Part shown: piece after piece, positions 26,598 to 35,083 of the stretch | Position numbering within the stretch: position 1 is the stretch's first letter | How the letters are laid out: each line of letters starts with the position of its first letter | Assembly (NCBI RefSeq): GCF_900114705.1 | Contig: NZ_FOTW01000011.1 | Coordinates: forward strand, 124,001 to 188,000 | Direction of reading: 5' to 3' | From: Rugamonas rubra | Lineage (GTDB): Bacteria > Pseudomonadota > Gammaproteobacteria > Burkholderiales > Burkholderiaceae_D | Length of the DNA stretch: 64,000 nucleotides | Translations under genes and position numbers: made by a program | Notes under the pieces: generated by a model | Told to the model about the DNA's origin: nothing | Database searches by the model: none | The model's input: only the letters and a program-made list of their open reading frames with translations

Positions 26598-27650
26598 TCA
26601 ATCCATCAAGGCTTGGGCTTGTGCCACCTGGCCGCGGTAGGCGTCGAAGATCTTCTTCAGCGCGTCGGCCATGCTGGTGGTCGGCGCCCAGTTCAGCTCT
26701 TCGCAGGTGTTGGTGATCTTCGGCACGCGGTTCTGCACGTCCTGGTAGCCGGCGCCGTAGTAGGCGCCCGAGGTGGTTTCGACGATCTTGACCTGCTTGG
26801 CGCCGGCGGCGTACTCGGGGTAGTGGTGCGCCAGTTCCAGCATCATGCCGGCCAGTTCGCGGATCGAGTAGTTGTTGACCGGGTTGCCGATGTTGTAGAT
26901 CTTGCCGGAGGCGGCGCCGTCCTTGTTGGCGATGATCGCCATCAGCGCGTCGATGCCGTCGTCGATGTCGGTGAAGGCGCGCTTCTGGGCGCCGCCGTCG
27001 ACCAGCGAGATGTTCTCGCCACGGACGATGTGGCCGAAGAACTGGGTCACCACGCGCGAGGAGCCTTCCTTCGGCGTGTGGATCGAATCCAGGCCGGCGC
27101 CGATCCAGTTGAACGGACGGAACAGGGTGAAGTTCAGGCCTTCCATGCCGTAGCCCCAGATCACGCGGTCCATCAGCTGTTTGGCGTTGGAGTAGATCCA
27201 GCGCGGCTTGTTGATCGGGCCGCAGACCAGTTCGGAGTTCTCCGGGTCGAACTCGGCGTCGTGGCACATGCCGTAGACTTCCGAGGTGGACGGGAACACC
27301 AGGTGCTTGCCGTACTTGGCGGCCGAGCGGACGATCGGCAGGTTGGCCTCGAAGTCCAGTTCGAACACGCGCAGCGGCTGCTTGACGTAGGTCGACGGCG
27401 TGGCGATGGCCACCAGCGGCAGGATCACGTCGCATTTTTTGACGTGGTACTCGACCCATTCCTTGTTGATGGTGATGTCGCCCTCGAAGAAGTGCATGCG
27501 CGACTTGTAGGCCTCGTTCTCCAGCACGTCGGTGATGCGGTCGGTGCTCATGTCCATGCCATACACGTGCCAATCGGTCGTTTCCAGGATGCGTTTCGAC
27601 AGATGGTGGCCGATGAAGCCGTTGACGCCGAGGATGAGGACTTTTTTCAT
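26598..27650 (-). CDS. arnA: UDP-glucuronate C4-dehydrogenase/decarboxylase (ArnA C-terminal domain as a separate gene)
   Basis: 350-aa SDR that oxidises and decarboxylates UDP-glucuronate to UDP-4-keto-pentose, the first committed L-Ara4N step. It begins MKKVLILGVNGFIGHHL (Rossmann GxxGxxG). It has the catalytic region PSTSEVYGM and SNAKQLMDRVIWGYG, where the family's Tyr context is YSNAK. The ArnA-specific segment FNWIGAGLDSI and DGGAQKRAFTDI are present. In E. coli this is the C-terminal half of the fused ArnA; here it is its own gene, 20 bp downstream of the formyltransferase gene. The first MKK start was preferred over one 24 bp upstream that would overlap the previous stop. Confidence 0.93.
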   Translation of the reverse strand: MKKVLILGVNGFIGHHLSKRILETTDWHVYGMDMSTDRITDVLENEAYKSRMHFFEGDITINKEWVEYHVKKCDVILPLVAIATPSTYVKQPLRVFELDFEANLPIVRSAAKYGKHLVFPSTSEVYGMCHDAEFDPENSELVCGPINKPRWIYSNAKQLMDRVIWGYGMEGLNFTLFRPFNWIGAGLDSIHTPKEGSSRVVTQFFGHIVRGENISLVDGGAQKRAFTDIDDGIDALMAIIANKDGAASGKIYNIGNPVNNYSIRELAGMMLELAHHYPEYAAGAKQVKIVETTSGAYYGAGYQDVQNRVPKITNTCEELNWAPTTSMADALKKIFDAYRGQVAQAQALMD

Positions 27651-27670
27651 GGGATATTCTCTGGTTATGT

Positions 27671-28657
27671 TCATTGTCCGCTGGCGGATGCGGCCAGGCG
27701 GGAGTGCAACTGCTGGGCCGAGACGGCGGCGCCGTCGGCCGACAAGGCGGAAATCGTGAGCATGCGGCCATCGCCGCACACGCCAAAGATGCAATTATCC
27801 ACTACTGCCAAGCCCGGTGGCAAACTTAGCGCGGCAACGTTGCTTATCTGCTCACAGGTGTCCTTGCCCAGGCGGGCCCGCTCGATGACGTAGCGCACGC
27901 CGGCCACATCGGTGAAGGCGCCGGGGTAGGGCGGCGCCACGGCGCGGTGCAGATTGTAGACCTGCTGGGCCGGCAGCTGCCAGTCGATGCGGCCGTCCTC
28001 GGGGGTGCGGCCGCCGAAGTAGCCGCCCCGCGTCAAGTCGTTGGGCAGGCGCGGCGCCGTGCCGGCCAGCAGCGTGGGCAGCACGCGCCACAGCGCCTGT
28101 TCGGCCGCCACGGTGACCTTGCCGAACACCTCGAAGGCGCTGTCGTCGGGCAGGATGGGCACCTCCATCTGCGCCACGATGGCGCCGGCGTCGGGCTTGA
28201 CGGTCATCTCGTGCAGGGTGGCGCCGGTGACGTCGGCGCCGTGCAGCACCGCCCAGTTGACCGGCGCGCGGCCGCGGAACTCGGGCAGCAGCGAGCCGTG
28301 CATATTGTAGGCCGGCGCCACCGCCAGCAGCTCGGCCGGCAGCATGTGGCGGTAGTAGAAGCTGAACATCAGCTCCGGCTGGGCCGCGCGCACCCGCGCC
28401 AGCAGCTCGGCCGACTTGGCGTCGGCCGGCGTGGTGTAGGCGATGCCCTCGCTGCGGCACAGCGAGACGACCGACTCGAACCAGATGTTCTCGTTGGCGC
28501 TGTCCTCGTGGGTGACCACCAGGGCGACGTCGACGCCGCCGGCCAGCAGCACCTTCAGGCAGCGCACGCCGACGTTGTGGTAGGCGAACACCACGGCGCG
28601 CCGGCCGCGCGCCGGGTGGCGCAGCGGAGTGGCGACGGTGATGCCGGCGGCGCTCAT
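27671..28657 (-). CDS. arnA: UDP-L-Ara4N formyltransferase (ArnA N-terminal domain as a separate gene)
   Basis: 328-aa N10-formyltetrahydrofolate-dependent formyltransferase acting on UDP-Ara4N. Visible motifs: RAVVFAYHNVGVRCLKVLL, THEDSANENIWFESV, and the catalytic set MHGSLLPEFRGRAPVNW, which carries the formyltransferase His and the HGSLLP loop with an Asn before it. DAGAIVAQ is also present. It lacks the decarboxylase half of ArnA. It overlaps arnC by 4 bp (ATGA). Relative to Met-tRNA formyltransferase, ENIWFESV and the genomic context decide for the Ara4N enzyme. Confidence 0.92.
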   Translation of the reverse strand: MSAAGITVATPLRHPARGRRAVVFAYHNVGVRCLKVLLAGGVDVALVVTHEDSANENIWFESVVSLCRSEGIAYTTPADAKSAELLARVRAAQPELMFSFYYRHMLPAELLAVAPAYNMHGSLLPEFRGRAPVNWAVLHGADVTGATLHEMTVKPDAGAIVAQMEVPILPDDSAFEVFGKVTVAAEQALWRVLPTLLAGTAPRLPNDLTRGGYFGGRTPEDGRIDWQLPAQQVYNLHRAVAPPYPGAFTDVAGVRYVIERARLGKDTCEQISNVAALSLPPGLAVVDNCIFGVCGDGRMLTISALSADGAAVSAQQLHSRLAASASGQ

Positions 28658-29643
28658 CGGCCCACCGTGCGTTTTTCCAGCGCGTCGGCGGCCAGCGGCT
28701 CGTGGCCCGGCGTCGGCTGTTGCAGGATGGTTTGCACGACGTAGCGCGGCCGGGCGCGCACCTGCTGGAAGATGCGGCCGATGTACTCGCCCAGGATGCC
28801 GATGCCGAACAGGATCACGCCCATCAGGAAGAAGGCGATGGCGAACAGGGTGAACAGGCCCTCGGCCTCGGCGCCGAGGAACAGGCGGCGCACCAGCAGC
28901 ACGCAGACCAGCACGCCGGAGATGATCGCCAACAGCATGCCCATCATCGAGAACAGTTGCAGCGGCACCAGCGAGAAGCCGGTGACCAGGTCGAAGTTCA
29001 GGCGGATCAGGCTGTACAGCGAGTATTTCGACTCGCCGGCCGAGCGCTCCTCGTGCTCGACCATGATCTCGGTCGGCTTGCGGGCGAAGCGGTAGGCCAG
29101 CGCCGGCACGAAGGTGTTGACCTCGCCGCACTGGTTGACCAGGTCGATGACGTTGCGGCCGTAGGCGCGCAGCATGTTGCCCTGGTCGGTGATCTTGATG
29201 TTGGTGATCTTCTCGCGCAGGTGGTTCATGGCCTTCGAGGCGTAGGTGCGCCAGGCCGAGTCCTGCCGCTTGCGGCGGATCGAGCCGACGTAGTCGTAGC
29301 CCTCGCGCATCTTGGCGACCAGGTGGTGGATCTCCTCGGGCGGGTTCTGCAGGTCGGCGTCGAGGGTGACCATGATCTCGCCGCGCGAGGCCTCGAAGCC
29401 GGCCAGGATCGCCATGTGCTGGCCGTAGTTGCCGTTGAACAGCACCACGCGGGTGACGTCGGGGCGGGCGCGGAACTGCTCGGCCAGGATGGACACCGAG
29501 TTGTCGCGGCTGCCGTCGTTGACGAAGACGATTTCATAGCTGCTGCCGATGGCGTCGAGCGCCGGGTACAGGCGGTCGAACAGGGCCTGCAGGCCGGCCT
29601 GCTCGTTGTAGATCGGGATGACGACGGATATTTCTGGTTTCAT
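28654..29643 (-). CDS. arnC: Undecaprenyl-phosphate Ara4FN transferase ArnC
   Basis: 329-aa GT2 glycosyltransferase anchored in the inner membrane, moving Ara4FN from UDP to undecaprenyl phosphate. The GT-A domain starts ISVVIPIYNEQAGL. It has VNDGSRDNS and the metal-binding DADLQNPPEEI (DxD), with QHMAILAGFEASRG between them. Two C-terminal membrane helices lie at about 228-255 and 265-290. Length matches E. coli ArnC (322). It sits between the aminotransferase and formyltransferase genes in the operon. Confidence 0.93.
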   Translation of the reverse strand: MKPEISVVIPIYNEQAGLQALFDRLYPALDAIGSSYEIVFVNDGSRDNSVSILAEQFRARPDVTRVVLFNGNYGQHMAILAGFEASRGEIMVTLDADLQNPPEEIHHLVAKMREGYDYVGSIRRKRQDSAWRTYASKAMNHLREKITNIKITDQGNMLRAYGRNVIDLVNQCGEVNTFVPALAYRFARKPTEIMVEHEERSAGESKYSLYSLIRLNFDLVTGFSLVPLQLFSMMGMLLAIISGVLVCVLLVRRLFLGAEAEGLFTLFAIAFFLMGVILFGIGILGEYIGRIFQQVRARPRYVVQTILQQPTPGHEPLAADALEKRTVGR

Positions 29644-29652
29644 TGCGGAACT

Positions 29653-30792
29653 TTACTTGGTCAGGATGGCCTTGACGGCGGCGGCGGCGCGCTCGACGTC
29701 GGCGCTGGTCATGGCATAGAACATCGGCAGGGTGACGGTCAGGCGGCCGATCTTCTCGGACACCGGCAACATGCCCTCGGTGAAGCCGCGCTCCTGGTAC
29801 AGGGTGAACAGGTGGATCGGCGCGTAGTGGAAGCCGGTGCCGACGTTGAACTCGTCGGCCATGCGGCGCATGAAGGCGGCGCGCGTGCCGGGGCCGTGGT
29901 CGGGCAGGATGATCTGGAACAGGTGCCAGTTGCTGTTGTCGAAGTCGGCCAGCGGCAGCTGGGCGCCGGTCCGCGCCTCGAACTCGCTGCCGAACTGGGC
30001 GAAGTAGTGGCGCGCCAGCGCGCGGCGGTGGGCGGTGACCGCCTCGATGTGGGCGAACTGGCCCAGGCCGATGGCGGCGGTGATGTCGGTCATGTTGTAC
30101 TTGCCGCCGAGCACGTCGACGTCGATGCCGTCGACGCCGCTGCGCGAGACGCCCTGCAGGCGGTACTTCTCGGCGAGGCGGGCCTCGTCGGCGTTGTTGA
30201 GCACCAGGCAGCCGCCCTCGCCGGTGGTCAGGTTCTTGTTGGCCTGGAAGCTGAACGAGACGAAGTCGCCGAAGCTGCCGATGCGCCGGCCGTTCCAGCT
30301 CGAGCCGAAGGCCTGGGCGGCGTCCTCGACCACGCGCAGATTGTGCTTCTTGGCGATGGCGTACAGGCGGTCCATGTCGACCGGCAGGCCGGACAGGAAG
30401 ACCGGGATGATCGCCTTGGTGCGCGGCGTGATGGCGGCCTCGACCTTGTCGAGGTCGATGTTGCGCGTCACCGGGTCGATGTCGGCGAACACCGGGGTGG
30501 CGCCGACCTCGATGATGACGTTGGCCGTGGCGACCCAGGAGATCGAGGTGGTGATGACCTCGTCGCCGGGGCCGACGCCGGCGATGCGCAGCGCGATCTC
30601 CATGGTGCAGGTGCCGGAGTTGAAGGTGCGCACCGGCCGGCCGCCGAAGTACTCGGACAGCTGGGCCTCGAAGGCCGCCACCTTCGGGCCGCTGGTGAGC
30701 CAGCCGGAGCGCAGCACCTCGCCGACGGCGGCGATGGTGGCCTCGTCGATGGTGGGTTTGGAGAAGGGCAGGAAGGGCAGGGCAGCGCTCAT
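29653..30792 (-). CDS. arnB: UDP-4-amino-4-deoxy-L-arabinose aminotransferase ArnB
   Basis: 379-aa PLP enzyme of the DegT/DnrJ/EryC1 family, making UDP-L-Ara4N from the 4-keto sugar with glutamate. It begins MSAALPFLPFSKPTIDEATI. FNSGTCTMEIALRIAGV is a cofactor-phosphate region, VVEDAAQAFGSS carries the Asp/Gln near PLP, and SFSFQANKNLTTGEGG carries the PLP lysine. It matches E. coli ArnB in length. Nine bp separate it from arnC; 138 bp separate it from the flippase gene upstream. Confidence 0.93.
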   Translation of the reverse strand: MSAALPFLPFSKPTIDEATIAAVGEVLRSGWLTSGPKVAAFEAQLSEYFGGRPVRTFNSGTCTMEIALRIAGVGPGDEVITTSISWVATANVIIEVGATPVFADIDPVTRNIDLDKVEAAITPRTKAIIPVFLSGLPVDMDRLYAIAKKHNLRVVEDAAQAFGSSWNGRRIGSFGDFVSFSFQANKNLTTGEGGCLVLNNADEARLAEKYRLQGVSRSGVDGIDVDVLGGKYNMTDITAAIGLGQFAHIEAVTAHRRALARHYFAQFGSEFEARTGAQLPLADFDNSNWHLFQIILPDHGPGTRAAFMRRMADEFNVGTGFHYAPIHLFTLYQERGFTEGMLPVSEKIGRLTVTLPMFYAMTSADVERAAAAVKAILTK

Positions 30793-30930
30793 ACAGTGTT
30801 CACTCGCAGGTAAATTCGGGTCGCTCGGCCGCATGGGCCGCCCGGGGCAGCGCATATTTTAAAGCGTTATCGATTTGAGGGGCGGATTTGTTAATCGCTT
30901 GTCAGTGAAGATTATCTGAAATGCAATGGC

Positions 30931-31302
30931 TCAGCTGCGTGCCAGCAGGGCCACGCCGAGCAGGATGATGCCGATGGCCAGCAGGCGCTGCCAGCTCAGG
31001 GCCTCGCCGAACAAGTACCAGGCGCCGACGGCGGTGACGACGTAGCCGAGCGAGAGCATCGGGTAGGCGATCGACACGTCGACGCGCGACAGGGCGATGA
31101 TCCACAGCACGACCGAGGCGACGTAGCAGGCCAGGCCGCCGATGATGGGCAACTGGGTGGCCACCTGCAGGCCGACGCTGAACCAGTTGTCCATGCTCAG
31201 GTGGATGGCGCCGACGTTGCGGGTGCCGGCCTTGAGCAGCAGCTGGGCCAGGGCGTTGAGCAGCACGCCGCTGACGATGAAACTGAAGGTTGCGAGGTTC
31301 AT
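30931..31302 (-). CDS. arnE: ArnE-like subunit of the Ara4N-phosphoundecaprenol flippase (SMR/EamA fold)
   Basis: 123-aa membrane protein with four hydrophobic helices, the small multidrug-resistance fold. Motifs include NALAQLLLKAGTRNVG in helix 1 and SRVDVSIAYPMLSLGYV in helix 3-4, as in ArnE/ArnF. It should help flip Ara4N-phosphoundecaprenol to the periplasmic face for ArnT. Only one such gene is present, where enterics have two (ArnE and ArnF), so a homodimer is likely. The start at 31302 was chosen for the first membrane helix. Confidence 0.82.
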   Translation of the reverse strand: MNLATFSFIVSGVLLNALAQLLLKAGTRNVGAIHLSMDNWFSVGLQVATQLPIIGGLACYVASVVLWIIALSRVDVSIAYPMLSLGYVVTAVGAWYLFGEALSWQRLLAIGIILLGVALLARS

Positions 31303-31361
31303 GAGGTGTGTTTGCTTGAGTGGTGTGAAGTGGCGGCATGGGCGCCGCGAACGGTAGGGCA

Positions 31362-31427
31362 ACCCCGAGGCGCAAACCCGGGGTCAGACCCCGTACGGGG
31401 TCTGACCCCCGCTTCACGCCTCGGGGT
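31362..31427. repeat. Dispersed palindrome, copy 4, nested in a longer inverted repeat
   Basis: Perfect 30-bp palindrome (31380-31409; arms GGGGTCAGACCCCGT / ACGGGGTCTGACCCC) followed by CGCTTCA. It sits inside a second inverted repeat ACCCCGAGGCG (31362-31372) / CGCCTCGGGGT (31417-31427). It lies between arnT and arnE and would form a strong hairpin in the operon mRNA. Confidence 0.9.
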
Positions 31428-31462
31428 AAGGTTGGCGCCGCCGGCGCCTTGGCCGGGCCGGA

Positions 31463-33121
31463 CTACCGGTTGGCGACCACCATGCGGCGGCTGTCCTCGG
31501 CCACCACGCGCATGGCCACGCCGCGCTGTTTCAGCTCGGCATAGGTGTCGTGCTCCATGATGGCCAGCGCCTTGACGCCGGCGCCGGCGGCCTGGTTCCA
31601 CTGAGCGACGAAGCCGTCGACGGTGGGAATCGACAGCTCGGGCTGCTGTTTCAGGCCGAAGGTGAACTCGTCCCAGTAGTCGACCAGCACCACGGTGCGG
31701 CGCAGGTAGAAGGTGAGCGACTGTTCGTAGGTCGACACCGAGTAGATCTTGGTGTCGGCACTCAGCTCGGCCTGGATGGCCGGCACCAGCGCGGCGCCGG
31801 CGCGCATCTTGCCGTAGGGCTCGAAGCCGGCCAGGATGGCCTGGGTGGCCAGGAAGCCGGCCAGCGCCAGGGTCAGCACGGTGGCGTCGCGGCGCAGGTG
31901 GCGGGCGTGCATCAGCGCCAGCGCGCCGCCGCCGGCGGCCAGCAGCGCGGCGGCCAGCACCCAGGGCTGGTAGGCCTCGAGCAGCGCCGTCTCGGACGGG
32001 TGGCGCACCTGCATGCCGGCGATGCCGGGCACGAAGGCCAGGCCGACCAGGCCGACGGCGACCAGCAGGCCGGCGGCCAGCATGCGTTGGCGGCGCGAGG
32101 CGTTCTCCAGGTAGACGGCGACCAGCAGGGCCAGCGCCGGGAAGATCGGCAGGATGTAGCCTGGCAGCTTGGAGCTGGAGTAGCTGAAGAAGAAGAAGAT
32201 GAACACCGCCCACACCAGCAGCATCAGCTTGGGCTGGAAGGTGCTGCGCTCGCGGCGCAGCGCGGCGAACAGGCTCTGCGGCAGCACGCCCAGCCACGGC
32301 AGGATGCCGGGGATCAGCATGACGAAGAAGTAGTACCAGGCGCCCTCGCGGTGGTGGGTCTTGAGCAGGAAGCGCTCGAAGTGCTCGTGGATGAAGAAGA
32401 AGTGCGGCTGCTCCGGGTTCTTCAGCGCCACCAGCACGAACCACGGCGTGGCGATGGCGAAGAACAGCAGCAGGCCCTTGACCAGGTGCAGCCGGGCCCA
32501 GATGGCCCAGTCGCGCGCCGCCAGGGTGTAGAGCACCAGCACGGCGCCCGGCAGCACCAGGCCGATCAGGCCCTTGGCCAGCACCGCCAGCGCCATGCCG
32601 GCCCAGCACACCAGCATCCAGTTGCGCCGCTCGGCCGCGCCGGCGTCGTCGCGCTGGGCCAGCAGCAGGGCGCACAGGGCGATGGTGGTCATGCCGGACA
32701 GGCCCATGTCGAGCGAGTCGATCTGGCCGCAGGCGACCCAGAACAGGCTCGAGCCGAGCGCCAGCGCGGCGTAGAAGCCGGCGCGCGGGCCGAACACCTT
32801 GTGCCCGGCGTAGCCGGTGAGCAGCACGCCGCCCAGGCCGCACAGGCCGGTCCACAGGCGCGCCTGCCAGTCGCCCAGGCCGAAGGCGGCGAACGACAGC
32901 GCGTTCATCCACGCTTGCAGCGGCGGCTTCTCGAAGTATTTGATGCCGTTCAGGCGGGTGGTGACCCAGTCGCCGGTGGCGAGCATTTCGCGCGCCATCT
33001 CGGCGTAGCGGCCCTCGTCGGGCGGCACCAGGGTGCGCACGCCGAGCACGTAGAGCCAGACGATGACGAAGGCCGCCAGCAGCGACCAGACCAGTTTGCG
33101 GGAGTTGTACAGGTCGTTCAT
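31463..33121 (-). CDS. arnT: Lipid A L-Ara4N transferase ArnT (GT83)
   Basis: 552-aa GT-C type integral membrane glycosyltransferase, moving L-Ara4N from undecaprenyl phosphate to lipid A phosphates on the periplasmic side. It starts MNDLYNSRKLVW with the first helix at about 10-30. The first periplasmic loop has the conserved PPDEGRYAEMAREML (acidic residues that bind metal or substrate) and the later FEKPPLQAWMNALS. Many membrane helices follow, then a C-terminal soluble region. Length matches E. coli ArnT (550). Its start overlaps the upstream Mth938-like gene by 4 bp. Confidence 0.93.
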   Translation of the reverse strand: MNDLYNSRKLVWSLLAAFVIVWLYVLGVRTLVPPDEGRYAEMAREMLATGDWVTTRLNGIKYFEKPPLQAWMNALSFAAFGLGDWQARLWTGLCGLGGVLLTGYAGHKVFGPRAGFYAALALGSSLFWVACGQIDSLDMGLSGMTTIALCALLLAQRDDAGAAERRNWMLVCWAGMALAVLAKGLIGLVLPGAVLVLYTLAARDWAIWARLHLVKGLLLFFAIATPWFVLVALKNPEQPHFFFIHEHFERFLLKTHHREGAWYYFFVMLIPGILPWLGVLPQSLFAALRRERSTFQPKLMLLVWAVFIFFFFSYSSSKLPGYILPIFPALALLVAVYLENASRRQRMLAAGLLVAVGLVGLAFVPGIAGMQVRHPSETALLEAYQPWVLAAALLAAGGGALALMHARHLRRDATVLTLALAGFLATQAILAGFEPYGKMRAGAALVPAIQAELSADTKIYSVSTYEQSLTFYLRRTVVLVDYWDEFTFGLKQQPELSIPTVDGFVAQWNQAAGAGVKALAIMEHDTYAELKQRGVAMRVVAEDSRRMVVANR

Positions 33122-33510
33122 CCGGCGGACTGCTCCGCAGGGTCGATGATCAGCGCCAAGGTGACCTTGCGGCCCTCGCCCATCAGGATGTTGTAGGTGC
33201 GGCAGGCGGCCTGGCTGTCCATGCACTCGACGCCGATGCGGCGCATGGTCAGCGCGGCGGTCAGCCTGGGGTGGATGAAGCGCTGGCGCGCGCCGGTGCC
33301 GAGGATCACCACGTCCGGCGCGTCGGCCAGGATGGCGGCGAAATGCTGCTCGGTGAGCGCCTCGAAGGTGGCCGCGTGCCAGGCGCGCGGCGGGCTTTCC
33401 GGCATTACCACCAGGCTGTAGTCGTAGCGCTGGGCGTTGATCTCGACCCCGCTTTGATCGTAGCCGGTGACGGTCTGGTATTGTCTGGTGGAGCTGGCGT
33501 GGAGCTTCAT
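33118..33510 (-). CDS. Mth938-like domain protein (DUF498) at the head of the arn operon
   Basis: 130-aa soluble protein starting MKLHASSTRQ. It is a short alpha/beta domain of the Mth938/NDUFAF3 type, recognisable from DVVILGTGARQRFIHP and GIGVECM-like MRRIGVECMDSQAACRTYNILMGEGR (split over about 90-115). Biochemical function is unknown for bacterial members. Overlap of its stop with the arnT start (ATGA) means translational coupling, but such genes usually occur elsewhere, so a role in L-Ara4N synthesis is doubtful. The ATG at 33510 was chosen for family length. Confidence 0.82.
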   Translation of the reverse strand: MKLHASSTRQYQTVTGYDQSGVEINAQRYDYSLVVMPESPPRAWHAATFEALTEQHFAAILADAPDVVILGTGARQRFIHPRLTAALTMRRIGVECMDSQAACRTYNILMGEGRKVTLALIIDPAEQSAG

Positions 33511-33763
33511 GTGTCGTGTTTGTAATGTTGTTGCGCGATGGTGTCGTGATCGCTTACGGCGCCCCCGGCGTGGCCGGGGCGGCAAAAAGAAGCGCCATTG
33601 TAGCGTTTTTCCCGTTCGCGCCGCCCGCAAAGGTTGATTAAATGGGATGCTTTCGGCAGAATGGGTCTTTTCGCATTGCAGCATTGGCCACCGTCCGTCG
33701 CCGCTCCGGCGCGGCGCGACGCGGCGCGGCCACGCGTTTGCTTCACCACGACAGGGATTTATT

Positions 33764-34996
33764 TTGCGACCGATTCAGAAATCGAACAAATTGGCGGATG
33801 TCTGCTACGACATCCGGGGTCCGGTGTTGGAGAAATCCAAGCAGATGGAGGACGAGGGCCACAAGATCACGAAGTTGAACATCGGCAACTTGGCCGTGTT
33901 CGGCTTCGACCCGCCGGACGAGATCGTGCAGGACATGATCCTGAATTTGCACAACTCGGCCGGCTACACCGACTCGAAGGGCCTGTTCGCGCCGCGCAAG
34001 GCGGTGATGCACTACACCCAGAGCAAGAACGTGGCCGGCGTCGGCATCGACGACATCTACCTGGGCAACGGCGCCTCCGAGCTGATCGTGATGGCCATGA
34101 ACGCGCTGCTCAACACCGGCGACGAGGTCTTGGTGCCGGCGCCCGACTACCCGCTGTGGACCGCCGCCGTCAGCCTGTCGGGCGGCACGCCCAAGCACTA
34201 CATCTGCGACGAGCAGTCCGACTGGTATCCGGATATCGAGGACATCCGCAGCAAGATCACCGCGAACACCAAGGCCATCGTGGTGATCAACCCGAACAAC
34301 CCGACCGGCGCGCTGTACCCGGTCGAGGTGCTGCAGCAGATCATCGAGGTGGCGCGCCAGCACCAGCTGATCATCTTCGCCGACGAGATCTACGACAAGG
34401 TCTTGTACGACGAGGCGCAGCACACCTCGATCGCCTCGCTGGCCGACGACGTGCTGTGCATCACCATGAACGGCCTGTCGAAGAACTACCGCTCCTGCGG
34501 CTACCGCTCCGGCTGGATGGTCGTCTCGGGCGAGAAGAAACACGCGAAAGACTACATCGAGGGCCTCAACATGCTCGCCTCGATGCGTCTATGCGCCAAC
34601 GTGCCGGGCCAGTTTGCCATCCAGACTGCGCTCGGCGGCTACCAAAGCATACAAGACTTGGTCAAGCCGGGCGGGCGCCTACTCAAGCAACGCGACCTGG
34701 CGCACAAGTTGTTGACCGACATCCCCGGCATCACCTGTGTCAAGCCGAAGGCCGCGCTGTACATGTTCCCGCGCCTCGATCCGAAGATCTACCCGATCGT
34801 CGATGACCAGCAGTTCGCCTACGAGCTGCTGGAAGAAGCAAAAGTCCTGATCGTCCAGGGCACCGGATTCAACTGGATCGCGCCGGACCACTTCCGCGTC
34901 GTCTTCCTGCCGAACTCGGACGACATGACAGAAGCCTTCGGGCGGATTGCCCGCTTCCTCGAAGGCTATCGCAAGCGCCATAGCCTGGGATATTAG
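33764..34996 (+). CDS. alaA: PLP-dependent alanine/aspartate-type aminotransferase (AlaA family)
   Basis: 410-aa class I aminotransferase, probably glutamate-pyruvate transaminase making alanine. With a TTG start at 33764 the N-terminus (RPIQKSNKLADVCYDIRGP) lines up with E. coli AlaA, and AGGGA lies 6 nt upstream; ATG starts farther upstream add unrelated sequence. Visible: NNPTGA, DEIYDKVLYD (PLP-ring Asp) and NGLSKNYR with the PLP lysine, then GYRSGWM. The usual LNIGNPAPFGF near residue 40 is LNIGNLAVFGF here. It lies 87 bp before the homoserine dehydrogenase gene, an order common in betaproteobacteria. Confidence 0.9.
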   Translation: MRPIQKSNKLADVCYDIRGPVLEKSKQMEDEGHKITKLNIGNLAVFGFDPPDEIVQDMILNLHNSAGYTDSKGLFAPRKAVMHYTQSKNVAGVGIDDIYLGNGASELIVMAMNALLNTGDEVLVPAPDYPLWTAAVSLSGGTPKHYICDEQSDWYPDIEDIRSKITANTKAIVVINPNNPTGALYPVEVLQQIIEVARQHQLIIFADEIYDKVLYDEAQHTSIASLADDVLCITMNGLSKNYRSCGYRSGWMVVSGEKKHAKDYIEGLNMLASMRLCANVPGQFAIQTALGGYQSIQDLVKPGGRLLKQRDLAHKLLTDIPGITCVKPKAALYMFPRLDPKIYPIVDDQQFAYELLEEAKVLIVQGTGFNWIAPDHFRVVFLPNSDDMTEAFGRIARFLEGYRKRHSLGY

Positions 34997-35083
34997 GAGG
35001 CTGCCTCACCCCCGATCAACCGGGCGGACGGCGCGCGCACGAGGCGCGCCATCCGCCGAGTCACGACAAATGAAACGATATTT

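Noticed and set aside
30793..30930. PmrA or PhoP box upstream of arnB
   Set aside because: I found no convincing pair of CTTAA or GTTTA half-sites with correct spacing in this gap, so regulation by PmrA/PhoP is not claimed.
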